Assembly: GCA_030068075.1 (NCBI GenBank)
Contig: CM057826.1
Coordinates: 75,923,312 to 75,987,311, forward strand
Source of the DNA: Paguma larvata
Lineage: Eukaryota; Chordata; Mammalia; Carnivora; Viverridae
Reading direction: 5' to 3'
Length of the DNA stretch: 64,000 nucleotides
Made by a program: the position numbers and the translations under genes. This document shows, piece after piece, positions 12,409 to 23,548 of the stretch. Below the pieces are notes generated by a model. That model was not told the origin of the DNA. It ran no database searches and was given only the letters and a program-made list of their open reading frames with translations. Position 1 is the first letter of the stretch; each line of letters starts with the position of its first letter.

Positions 12409-13861
12409 CTTATCTCTATGAGGTGAGGTAGAGGTTCAGATCTCAGTAGTTAAAAGATAGCTAAGCCTGCACTATCCAATTTCTTCTCTTAAAGGCATTT
12501 CAAAAAAACAGATACAAAACAAAATAAATGAGCTTTCTTGTCATCTCAGTATCTTACGTTCAGCTCATTTTAATTCACACATGAGAAGTCTGTAAACAGA
12601 GAGCATACAGAGGTCTATGGAGAAAAAAGTCAGAAAAACACTCATTTCTTTAGATAGCTGCCAATCCAGCACTTCTCTCTGGACTAACTGTAGATAATTC
12701 TTTGTGAAAAAAATCTTTATTTGGTCCAATGAATCAAGGAAATAACAAAATGGAGTTGTAGAAAATTGATGCATTAATTGCTACTAGAAAAATGAAACTT
12801 TGGTATTACTATTATAGTGATGAATGTGCAAATAATACAGGATAATTTCTGAACTTTTCTCCCCTTTGGGCCATTTTCAGTTCATAAAGTAAAACTCCAA
12901 ATGAAAATTAAGTTACTGTAACAGAAAGAAAAAGTTGTAATTATTACTTTATCTATGACTGATTAGAAAAACACAGAAGAGACTATAAGTAGTCTTATCA
13001 TTATTAAATATTTTAAAATCTCAACCTATACGGCATTATACTGAATTATGTGCTCACTTTAGATTACATAAACTGTATTTGTCTTTTTATTTTATAAATA
13101 TAAATACAGGCAAAAACATACTTTATGGGACATTTTTGACAATTTATGGGCAGATCCTTTTTTTTTATACTTCTCAGCAAATATGTGAGTGGATTATCTC
13201 TTTGAGATTAAAGTACTTGTTTTTTGAAGAATAATTTTTTTCTCTGAAGAGAGTGGGTAGTGTACTCTCAAAGTTTTCAACTTATTACCAGTTATGATAC
13301 TGCTATTATGGTAAAATGTGAGATAAAAATGCCTAGGTATTTAGCTTGCAAAGGAGTTATAGTGTTTATTCAACAACTGTGATTTCATACATTGGAATGT
13401 GATTTACCAAGCTTCATCAGCAATGTGCCCTGAACTCAAAAAATGAAATTAAAATCTTAACAAATTCATTTTCATCTCAGTTGACCTCTTTATATAGAAC
13501 AATTATAAAAGACAATGTAAAATAGAGACTTTTCAACAATTTGATAAACCCATGAAATAAAAGGAAAAGACCAAGTCACAAAAGGAATAAACAGATGTGT
13601 ATATGTATATTATTGTATATGTGTGTGTGAGTATAAACTGAAGAATGGACTGTGTGTATGTGAGAGAGAATGAGAGAAAGAGAGATTACTGAAAATGTAT
13701 TCATGTCACCAGCGAGACCCCAAGACCTGACCTTTAATGTGCACCTGCTTGTACCCACCAACTTTTATAACACATTTTTCCTTAAGCTCTTCTTTCCAGC
13801 ATATCTCTTAACTCAGGTACCTGATAGGGACTTTTAACTGAACATAACAAAATGATAATAA

Positions 13862-13886
13862 TTACCATTTAAAATTTAAATGGTAA
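13862..13886. repeat. 25-bp near-perfect palindrome
   Basis: Arms of 12 bp (ttaccatttaaa and tttaaatggtaa) are separated by a single A. The arms are exact reverse complements. Confidence 0.9.
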
Positions 13887-14899
13887 ATGTAAATGTCGTA
13901 GTCATGTTGGTGAGTTGCATTTTTAAAACCACACTGACACCATTGTTAAGAAAAATAGCAATAATTGACAACGGTAAAATTCAGGAAGTTGCCCCAGTAA
14001 AACTCAGTAAAATGATATGTAAGTAATTTAACCTGGTACTTCACCTGGTTAAGACTTGACCTAGCATATGGGTCTTTGGGATTCAGAAAAGCAGTAACTA
14101 TTTTATGCATTTGTAAAGTTCTTTCTTAGAATTTTTTTTCCTTAGTACAGTGTCTTCTTCATAAAAACTTTCTTAAGGGACTACATAGTCTCAACACCAA
14201 CTTTTCTAATAGGTCTATAAATCGACTTTTTAAAAGTATATGGTATGACTTTATTCATATTCTTTGAGTATTCTTTAAAAAGAATAATCGTACTGTTCTC
14301 TGAAGTGCACTACAGTTGAGGCTTTTTACTTTTTATTTCACTCCAGTTCTTTCTCTTTGGTAAAGTGTTATTCAGCCATTCCCTATTGAATGTGTATTTT
14401 TGTTTTGTGTGATACTAGAGCATTTGTTTGGAATGAAAGAGAGACATTTTTACCTGTGGGAGTGGCACTTTACTTTTAACCTGTATTTTCTCACTTGGTG
14501 TGAGGTAGTGAGAACAACAGAACTATACCTTTGGCACATTTCATAATAAACTTCCCATGAAAAAATTTGTAAAGAAAAAAAATAACAAAATAAAAATAAA
14601 AAAAACACATTTGTTTTTTAAGCAGGGGAAGGGGACATTATATTTCAAAGAAAATCTGTAACATATTTAATGGATTCTATACTTGTAATGGGAAAAATAC
14701 TAGTTGGGAATCTAAACAGTAAAAAGAACAATCAATACAGTCCATAGCAATACTATTACTATTATCATTATCATCCTACTCTTCTTTCTACTCTAGAGGC
14801 GATTACGACTAAGTGTCCTTCCAGGCAAGCTGGGAATATTTCCATATTGACTAAAAATATGTTTATAAAGAAGATACACTTTAAGAACCACACTTTTGA

Positions 14900-15150
14900 T
14901 AATGAAAAAAGGAGATGGAAAGAAAGGAGAGAATGGGAGGTAGTACATGTGGGAAAAGGGATGAGGGGAAGAGTATGAATGGATAAGGAGGGAAGGAGAC
15001 GGAAGTTGAAGGGATGGGTTAGGGGTAAGGATAAGCAGGGGAAAGGGAGACCTAGGAGGAAATACAGAGGTAAGATTATGGGGAGAGAAGATAGTAGAAA
15101 GAGGACAAAAAGGTGAGAAAGACAGGCAAGGCAATAGGAGGAAAAGGTAA
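14900..15150 (+). repeat. Purine-rich (GA) tract
   Basis: About 250 bp that are overwhelmingly A and G on the plus strand, without a simple repeat unit. It is open in more than one minus-strand frame only because pyrimidine-rich codons lack stops. Confidence 0.8.
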
Positions 15151-15567
15151 ACATTTAATCAAGAGACCATATGCTACAAAGTAGTATTACCAACAAAACT
15201 GGCAAGACATGCTGATAAGAGAGGACCCTGCAAATTCTTTGGCAGAATTCCAATCCTTTGTCTTCATTAGGATATTTCCACAGCCTGTAGCTTGTAGTTG
15301 CAAGAAAATCAGGGAAAACTTTTAAACTCAAGATACCATAACCACTAGTACGGGTGTTGCTATACATGAGCACAAGTGTAATTTAAATAAATTAGCAAAT
15401 GAATGACAGAAATATGGGAGTGATTGTTTCTTTTGGATTTTGAGTTAAACATCCAAAGAGACAAAGGTATCAAGGTAAGCTTTCATGCGTGACTCTATAT
15501 GAATATTTTATGGTCTGAAATGACAAATTCAATATTTTTGACTCATTAATGTGACTTATTAATTATA

Positions 15568-15570
<3 letters not shown>

Positions 15571-15604
<34 letters not shown>
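15571..15604. repeat. AT dinucleotide microsatellite
   Basis: About 17 uninterrupted AT units. Confidence 0.95.
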
Positions 15605-15610
<6 letters not shown>

Positions 15611-16354
15611 TATTAAAGAGAGGTTATGATTTTTTCAAGTGTCATCTTATCCAAAAGGTATCCTTCTTTGGATTTGGAAGTCTCTGAAGAATACTAAATA
15701 TATTATTTATAACGCTGAATAAAAAGACTATAAAATACTGGTAAAGGAGTTCTCTCTTTGGGCCAATAATATTTCTTCCTACCACTATTCACAAATGTTT
15801 AAATGCTTTCAACATTCTTCAGAAGCGTGGCACACCAAATGGAAATTAAACTTCCATATGTGCGTATGATAGCAGATGTTGAATTCTTAGTGCTTAGGAT
15901 CAATTTTATACCTTGGACCACTTATTCTTTATATTCCCCATACTGAAGCCAACAATACACTTGGAGAAAAGTACTTTCCTTTTATCAGAATCCGATGGGA
16001 AAACAAGATTTGAGCCAGGTGTGGGTAAGGCAGATTTGTTGACCCAGGAGAGCCCTCTGCGAACAAAAAGCAGTACTGACAAGGACTAGGGAATGAGACC
16101 CAGTCCCATAGGAGAAGTAGGGAGAATCGTGGACCCAGGGCAGAGTCTTGGAGGGCTGAAGCTGAGGAGTCCCAGATTGCAAAGGTAGGAACTAAGGATA
16201 TATCTAAGAGAAACAGCTGGCCACATAACAATGGTAAAATTCCATGAACAATAAATCTAGACACAGAAGCTACTTCTTGGAATAGTGATTAGGTATCTGA
16301 GCAGAGGAAGAAAGCCAAAGGAAGTATTTGTGAGAGAAGCAAGACAGGTGGAGT

Positions 16355-16485
16355 AGAAACAGAGTCCTTATTCTGTTACCTATTAGCTGGATCACCTTGG
16401 GGAAATCATACGCTCTCTCAATTTTGTCATCTATTGAATGGAGATAAGAAACAACGGGGTTGTTGGAAGAATTAAATGACAACAT
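16355..16485 (+). repeat. MIR SINE remnant
   Basis: Sense-strand MIR landmarks appear in order: 'ttacctattagctggatcac', 'cttggggaaatcat', 'tcatctattgaatggagata', 'gggttgttggaagaattaaa'. Confidence 0.8.
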
Positions 16486-16494
16486 TTGGTAGAA

Positions 16495-16900
16495 ATCACC
16501 TTTGAAGCTACTGGACCCTGGACTTTTGTTGTGGGAGTTTTTGATTACTGATTCAAGTTCCTTGCAAGTAACGTCTATTCAAATTTTCTTTCTTCCTGAT
16601 TCAGTTTCGGAAAGTTGTCTTAAGAAGTTATCCACTTCTTCTAGGTTGTCCAATTTGTTGCCATAGTTTTTCATAATATTCTCTTATAATTCTTTTTATT
16701 CCTGTGGCGATGGTTGTTATTTCTCCTTCTTCATTTCTGATTCTATTTGAGACTTATCTCTGTCTCTCTAATGACTCTGGATAAAGTTTTATCAATTTTG
16801 CTTATCTTTTCAAAGAACCAGCTCCTAGTTTCATCCATCTTTTCATTGGTGCTTTTGTTGTTGTTGTTGTTGTTCTGTTTTGTTCTTTTAGTCAAATGAG
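16495..16900 (-). mobile_element. L1 ORF2 fragment
   Basis: Antisense of the ORF2 RT region: 'ctggaccctggacttttgtt', 'gaagttatccacttcttcta', 'gtttttcataatattctctt', 'tttcaaagaaccagctccta'. Both ends are inside ORF2 and no tail is visible. A short GTT repeat lies at about 16856-16875. Confidence 0.85.
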
Positions 16901-17297
16901 TTAACATTTGTGAACTTGCTTTACAAAACAGTAAGTTCTATACATGAGGCATTTTTAGGTGAAAGCAAATTTGTTCATGGAGATGAAAGAATTTATGTCA
17001 AAAAGCTAACTTTTTATCTGTTATCTTTCTGAGGAAAGGGTAGCTGATTTTTTTTAATCAAGCTTTTATTTTGAGATAATTGTAGATTCATATGCAGTTG
17101 TAGAAAATACAGACGAATTTCACATACATCTTACACAGTTTCTTCTAATGGTGACATTTTTTAAACTGTACTACAATAGAACAACCAGATATTGACAATG
17201 ATGCATTCAAGATACAGAACACATCCATTACTACCAGGATCTTTGGTGTTACTCTTTTCCAGCCACATCCACCTCCTTCCTACAACACACCCTCTCC

Positions 17298-17382
17298 TTT
17301 CTTTTTTAAAAATGTTTATTTATTTCTTTTGAGAGAGAGAAAGAGACAATGTGGATACACATACATGCAAGTGGGGGAGGAT

Positions 17383-17446
<64 letters not shown>

Positions 17447-18430
17447 CAGAGACAGAGAGACAGAGAATTCCAAGTAGGCTCTGTATTGTCACATGGTGGG
17501 CTCGATACCTTGAATCATGAATTAATGACCTGAGCCAAAATTAAGAGTCAGATGCATCTATTGACAGGATCATATGGTTCTTATCTTTTCTTTTGTTAAT
17601 GTGATGTATCACATTGATTGATTTACGAATGTTGAATCATCCCTGCAACCCAGGGATGAATCCTACTTGATCGTGGTGGATAATTCTCTTTATATGCTGT
17701 TGGATTCTATTTGCTAATATCTTGTTAAGAATTTTTGCATCCATGTTCATCAAGGATATCGGCCTGTAGTTCTCTTCTTTTGCTGGGTCTCTGTTTTGGG
17801 AATCAAAGTGATGCTGGCTTAATAGAATGAATCCGGGAGTTTTCCTTTCTTCTCAATTTTTTGGAACAGCTTGAGGAGGATAGGTATTAACTCTGTTTTA
17901 AATGTCTGGTAAAATTCTGCAGGGAAGCCATCTGGCCCTGGACTTTTATTTGCTGGGAGATTTTTGATAACTGATTTAATTTCTTCACTAGTTATGGGTC
18001 TGTTCAAGTTTTCTATTTCTTCCTGTTTGAGTTTTGGTAGCGTGTGGCTGCTTAGGAAGTTGTTCAGCAATCGGACAAGAAAGCAAAATAAAAGGCATCA
18101 GGATAGGCAAGGAGGAAGTCAAACTTTCACTTTTTGCAGACGACATGATACTTTACATGGAAAACCCAACAGAATCCACCGAAAGGCTACTAGAACTGAT
18201 CCATGAATTTGGCAAATTTGCAGGATACAAAATCAACATACAGAAATCGGTTGCATTCCTTTACACCGACAATGAAGCAATAGAAAGAGAAATAAAGAAG
18301 CGAATCCCATTGACAACTGCACCAAAAAAAATCAAATATCTAGGAATAAACCTAATCAAAGATGTAAAAGACCTTTATGCTGAAAACTATAAGAGTCAGA
18401 TGCTTAACCAACTGAGCCACCCAGGCACCC
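17298..18430 (-). mobile_element. CAN-SINE (felid type), interrupted by L1
   Basis: Complement of the SINE. Tail and CT body (as GA) occupy 17298-17462, the tRNA-like part reaches 17555 ('aagagtcagatgc'). After an L1 insertion it resumes at 18404 with 'ttaaccaactgagccaccca' and ends at 18430. The GA region has expanded into (GA)n and (GACA)n tracts. Confidence 0.93.
17556..18389 (+). mobile_element. L1 ORF2-only insertion with internal inversion
   Basis: Left segment 17556 to about 18066 is antisense ORF2. The complement encodes the RT N-terminal region, with the conserved [15 protein letters not shown] motif. Right segment about 18066-18389 is sense ORF2 with the catalytic FADD motif ([14 protein letters not shown]) and stops at the codons for ENYK. 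Both outer ends are internal to ORF2, with no 3'UTR or A tail. The whole is flanked by a perfect duplication of SINE sequence, taagagtcagatgc, at 17542-17555 and 18390-18403. The structure fits twin-primed target-primed reverse transcription started internally on L1 RNA. Confidence 0.92.
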
Positions 18431-18739
18431 ATACCACTCCATTCTTGACTTGTGACAATCATTAATCTGTTCTTCATTTCTATAATTAGCCATTTGAAGA
18501 ATATAATATAAATAGAATCAAAAGATTGCCTTTTTCCACTCAGTATTTAGTGTAAGAAGAACTCCCATTTATTGCTGATGGGAATACAAAATGGTCCAGC
18601 TATTCTGGAATACAGTTTAACAGTTTCTTACAAAGCTAAACATACTGTTACTACATCAACAATAACACCCCTTCACATTTATTCAAATGAATTGAAAATT
18701 TCCACCCACAAAATATTTGCCTGTGTATTTGGGTGTGTA

Positions 18740-20690
18740 CACATTTTCATATTTGTGTGTAGCTGAAGTAGGGCAGGTAATGCAAAAAGGTTTCCTGTTA
18801 GGCTATTCTTTTCTCAGTCTTTTGACTAAGGAGGACAGAATCTTCTTTGAACTTTTTCTGACTGTGCCTATTGACAGTTTTGGTTGTAGGCTTCCACAGC
18901 CCTGTTCAAAATACATGGTAAGCAATAAGAAATTCAGAGAACACACTCCCTTGTTATTCCTCAAGCCCTACAGTACCTAGGCTTTACAATTTTCAGTGAT
19001 TTGCTACATTTGCTATATGTATTATGTTATGAGAATTTTGACTGTACAAGTATCTAGAAGAAATGGGACTACACTATCTGGTAGAAATAGTTGATTTACT
19101 TTTAAGAACCAGGTTTCCCAACTCTTTTATCTGTGGCCAGTTTATAATCTATACACAGTATTCTCAATGCCCAAGTAACATCTGTATTTAGAGCTTAAGG
19201 GAACATTTTTTGATTCTCTAATTCTTTTACTTGTTTCTGATCACCATTGGCTTTAAATGTCAGACTTTAGCTGTTGCTTATAATTCACTCTGAGAGTTAC
19301 ATTCATTCCCTTTGATCCTTCAATGTTAAGTGGCTTTTGGGATATAGTCTTCATAAAACACCAAAATTTTCCTAATAATTGAAACCTGGGATTTTTTTTT
19401 CAAACACTTTCATTTTCCACTATAGATTTATAATATTGAGTTGCTATCACCTTCGCTATGCTTAATACTCTTTTTTTGGATTTACCTTAAGTTAGTAAAG
19501 TGTGAATATTAAAATGGGAATATAAAGATAAAATGTGTTAATGTGCTACAGGTTATTTAAAAATCCTACCAATATATTTATCATTCTCCTGTTTTTAATG
19601 AATAGATTTATTTTAAAAATAGAGAGGAAAATGTAACTTCCCATACAGGAATTTCAGAGATTATCTTCTAAACAAATGGGTGGTTGATTCATGAAGTAGA
19701 TGGCTAGTTTTTGTGCCTAGTCTTAATTTTTGCATAAGAAATTGTTGAACTTAGAATACATCACAGATGTCAAAACCAAAGCAATACATACATAGTCTCT
19801 AAAAATATTTGTTTCAGGAGCACAATGAAGGAAAATATTTCTCTACTATTACAGAAGAGAATTAAAATTATAAACACATTTCATAATGATTGATATTTTA
19901 TATTGGATCCCACCAAAATATACTCTTTTTTTGCCAAAATGAGCAAAACTATTCTCTTTAAGTATGCATCATTTAACAATTGTATAGCCTATCACCATTT
20001 ATTTTTTCAGCTTCAAAGAAAAAAAAGTTTATCTTTCAATTTCAGCAATTATCAAAAAAAATTCTTTTTCTGTGCTCCACCTGAGGAAAAGGGAGAAGAT
20101 TAACTATATAAAAGGAATGTATCTCCTATCCCAGTGATTCTTGAAACTGTCTGCATACTGAAGCCAACATGGAAACATTAAGAAATAGTAAGGCATGGCT
20201 GTACTTCCAGAGATTCTGTAACAATTGAGGGTTGGTGTGAGTATTTGTAATGGTTTTCCAGGATATTCTTGGGGCACCAAGTCATCTCTTGCACCTTGTA
20301 GGTGTTATATCTGTAATTGTCTTCATAAAACAGAGGTGAATTAGATTGAAATAATGGGATTTTAGGAAGTATACATGTGCCTGCTATAATACGTATGAGT
20401 GAATTAATTATGTTACTGAAAGCATAATTTCATTCTAAATTAGGAAAAATTAATTTTAAGTTCAATTAAAAAAATCTATTTTTAGCATTTATATGTGACT
20501 ACTGGCCACTGTGATTTGCAATCAAGACAGCTTCTTATTATATATAAAATAAACAATTTTTTTACCTCTCAATTACTTTTTTTTTCTTTTTCTCTCTGTA
20601 ATGTTGATTTAGAGGGTCATACTCTTTATATATTCCCTACACAGCATCATTGGATGTGATATACCCCAGCTTTCTAATGGTCTGTTAAGA
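18740..20690. other. Gene-free, nothing recognised
   Basis: About 2 kb of AT-rich DNA with no repeat or exon I can support. Open frames are at most 87 codons and show no domain. Confidence 0.5.
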
Positions 20691-20704
20691 ACTACAGGTA
20701 TTTT

Positions 20705-20928
20705 TTTATTTATTTCATTTTATTTTAATTTTTTAATGTTTTATTTTATTTATTTTGAGAGAAATGCAAAGCGAGAGGGGCAGAGAGAGAGGGAGGCACA
20801 GAATCAGAAGCAGGCTGCAGGCTGTTAGCACAGAGCCTGATGCGGGGCTCAAATTCACACACTGGGAGATCATGACCTAACCTAAGCCAAAGTCGGATGT
20901 TTAACTGACTAAGCCACCCAGGCGCCCC
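20705..20928 (-). mobile_element. CAN-SINE (felid type)
   Basis: Complement of a full copy: T-rich tail, GA body, 'agcacagagcctgatgcggg', then 'gccacccaggcgcccc' at the end. Flanks carry an imperfect duplication, aagaactacaggta before and aagaatcgtaggta after. Confidence 0.95.
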
Positions 20929-20944
20929 AAGAATCGTAGGTATT

Positions 20945-21535
20945 TTTTTAAAATCAGAGGAATTTACATGTGAATTAAATACATTACACTGGGTCCATTA
21001 CTAAGTGGCTCATTTAATATTATAAGCAAGCATTTTGATATCAGGATAGTACATGAACTTGGAATCATACAAATACGGTAAGTATAAATTTGGGTTCTTC
21101 CTCTGTATAATCTGCTTAATCACACACAAATCCATTTGCCTTAGTAGCGCTCAGTTTCCTGATTTAGCAAATTGATGTAGTAGTCCCTTAGAGATGATGC
21201 TTATATTAGCCAATTAAGGTGGCAAATTTCCTTGACCATGCAAATTGATACTTGAATGCTATGGAGTAGAACTGCCACTATATTTTTTTTCTCTATGAGA
21301 ATCAGTCTCTATGATGGATATTTCTCAGAAGTATTACAAATATTGCCCAACTTAATCAAATTTTCAGTAAAGACAACTAAGGTTGTATTCAAGATCAAAG
21401 GGTTTATATAACCATTTTCTTAAGTGATAAATATAGTGTGTTAGCTCCCTGATCTCACTAGTTTGTAATACAAAGAGGCAAGAACATACAAGTAGCAAAT
21501 AACTAAAGGTGGGATGCACTTTATGAAATTAGTAG
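20945..21535. other. Gene-free, nothing recognised
   Basis: AT-rich sequence without identifiable repeat or coding signal. Confidence 0.5.
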
Positions 21536-21539
21536 AGTG

Positions 21540-21782
21540 AATTCAATAGAAGGTGCATTATTTTCTATTGCATCTGTAACAACTTACCACAAACCTAGTG
21601 GCTCAAAACCAACAGAATTTAGGGGTGTCTGGGGGGCTCAGTCAGTGAAGCATCTGACTTCTGATTTTGGCTCAGGTCATGATCTCACAGGTTGTGGGAT
21701 CAAGCCTCCCATCGCTATAGGCATGGAGCCAGTTTAGGATTCTCTCCCTCACTGTCTCTGTCTGCCCCTCTCCTGTGCATTT

Positions 21783-21815
<33 letters not shown>

Positions 21816-22310
21816 GAAAGAACAACTTAAAAAACCCCACAGATTTATTATCATAGGGTTCTGAAAGTCAGAAGTCCAGAATATGTCTCATGTGTTAAAA
21901 CCAAAGTATCAGCAGTTATGTTCCTTTCTGGAGACTCCAGAGGAGAATCTGTTTCTTTCCTTTTCCCACATCTACAGTCTACCTGCTTTTCTTGGCTTCC
22001 ATCTTCAGAGTCAACAACATCAGGCTGTGTCCTCATACTGCCATCTCTTTGTTTCTCTCATTTGTCTTCCTCCTCCACTTAATAAGGATACTTGTGTTTC
22101 CATTAAGCCTACTTGAAAAATGCAAAGTAATTTCTCCCTCTCAAAGTTCGCTAATTAATAAGCTAAGTTCCATCTGAAACCATGATTCCTCTTTGCCATA
22201 TAACCTATCATATTGCCAGTTTTCAGGAATTAGGATATGGATATCTTTGGTAGGAGAGGCATGTGTGGAGAAATGACATGGGGATATTAATCTGCCTACC
22301 ACAGAAGGTG
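21540..22310 (+). repeat. Ancient interspersed repeat, split by SINE
   Basis: Text of the type 'catctgtaacaacttaccac', 'tagtggctcaaaaccaacag', then after the SINE 'ttctgaaagtcagaagtcc', 'actccagaggagaatctg' and 'taatctgcctaccacag'. This is a widespread old mammalian repeat, also seen at 50690-51190. I do not assign the family. Confidence 0.6.
21622..21835 (+). mobile_element. CAN-SINE (felid type), diverged
   Basis: GGGGTGTCTGGGGGGCTC head, 'aggtcatgatctcacaggtt', CT-rich end with a long CT run. It sits between 'acagaattta' and 'acagatttat', an imperfect target duplication of the host repeat. Confidence 0.92.
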
Positions 22311-22844
22311 TATGAGCAGAAACACTGGGTTGGAAAGTAAGGTTCACATAGAGAAGGAGAGGAAGATACATATGAAGACCTATTTTAGGATCAAGTTGTA
22401 GAAGTTTCTGAAAAACATACAGAGAATTTTAGATTTTGCCTAGAAAACCATTAGAAATGTTTGGCTGAAGAAAGAAATGATGAAAGCAATCAAAGCAAGA
22501 AGTTGAAAGAAAACTTACTGTGCAAATGAAACAAAGTAGACCAGATGTAGGAAACCAGTCATGGACTCTGGCTATGGTTCAGGTGTCTCATGGTAATGAT
22601 TTGGGCCAGAGTGATGGAATCAATAATCACTGATAGAGTCTGGGAAATAAGGTGTAAAAAAACACATGGCTCTGATGTTGCAAACCTGGGAAAGTGGGGA
22701 AATTGTTGGCATCATTTATGAAAGTGGAAGAATTATTTTGCAATAAAAAAAATTTTTGCAGAAAACATGAGATAAGCAAAAGTGTCTCAAATCCTGTTGT
22801 AAAATTTTCCATGATCAGCTAAGTATTTTGTAAATTAACACATA
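22311..22844. other. Gene-free, purine-rich old sequence
   Basis: Resembles decayed L2-like purine-rich text but no clear landmarks. No coding evidence. Confidence 0.4.
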
Positions 22845-23344
22845 TTTTTTAAGCAGCTTGAGGCTCACAAAAAAATTGAGGGAAAAATACAGAGATTCCT
22901 AACATGCCCTGTACCCTAACACATGCATAGTCGCTTCCATTATCAGTATCTCCCATCAGAATGGTACCCTGGTTACAACTGATGAACCTACATTGACATG
23001 TCATAATCACACAAAGTCCATAGTTTATATTAAGGTTCACTCTTGGTGTGTGCATTTTATGAGTTTCTACAAATATATGACAGGTATCTATCATTATAAT
23101 ATCTTACAGAATATTTTCACTGACCTAAAAATCCTCTGTGATCTGCCTATTCATCCCTCCAACTTACCTGCCAGCAAACCTGATAATCACTGATCTTTTT
23201 ACTCTCTATAGTTTTGCCTTTTCCAGAATGTCATATAGTTGGAATCATACAGTATGTAGCCTTTTCAGATTATCTTTCTTCACTTAGTAATATGCAATTA
23301 AGTTTTTTCCATGTCTTTTCATGGCCTGATAGCTCCTTCCTTCC

Positions 23345-23548
23345 TTTCTTCATTCCTTCCTTCCTTCTTTTCTTTTTCTTTTAGTTTAGAGAGAGAGAGA
23401 TACTGATTTGGGGGGAAGGAGCAGAGGAAGAGAGAAAGAGAGAGAGAATATATCTTAGGCAGGCTCCATGCTTAATCCCACGACCCTGGGATCATGACCT
23501 AAGCCAAAATCATGAGTTGGATGCTCAAGTGAGCTATCCAGGCACCTC
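23345..23548 (-). mobile_element. CAN-SINE nested in L1
   Basis: Complement of the SINE: GA-rich body, 'aggctccatgcttaatccca', 'gatcatgacctaagccaaaa', end at 'ccaggcacct'. It is preceded by CTTC-rich simple sequence (23331-23370). L1 text continues on both sides. Confidence 0.9.

Larger units (their letters stand above)
12410..16350. other. Long gene-free stretch
   Basis: Nearly 4 kb with no SINE or LINE I can recognise. It contains only simple sequence: a TG-rich patch (about 13595-13632), a 25-bp palindrome, a purine-rich tract and an AT run, each listed separately. Minus-strand frames of 127 and 113 codons over 14771-15154 come from the purine tract. The 111-codon frame at 15929-16264 shows no domain. 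Confidence 0.5.
17050..18735 (-). mobile_element. Old L1, split by nested insertions, 5' part inverted
   Basis: Antisense 3'UTR text at 17050-17290 ('gagataattgtagattcata', 'tattgacaatgatgcattca') resumes at 18431-18555 ('aatctgttcttcatttctat', 'cctttttccactcagtattt'). From about 18556 the text turns to sense L1 ORF2 C-terminal sequence ('tgctgatgggaatacaaaat', 'caaatgaattgaaaatt'). This suggests a minus-strand L1 whose 5' segment was inverted at insertion. Confidence 0.7.

Noticed and set aside
14771..15154. Overlapping minus-strand frames of 127 and 113 codons
   Set aside because: They are the complement of a purine-rich tract, where stop codons are rare in several frames. The translation is low-complexity Ser/Pro/Leu/Phe.
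17329..17533. Arg/Glu-rich frames (RERERE, TETETE repeats)
   Set aside because: Translation of the (GA)n and (GACA)n tract in the SINE body.
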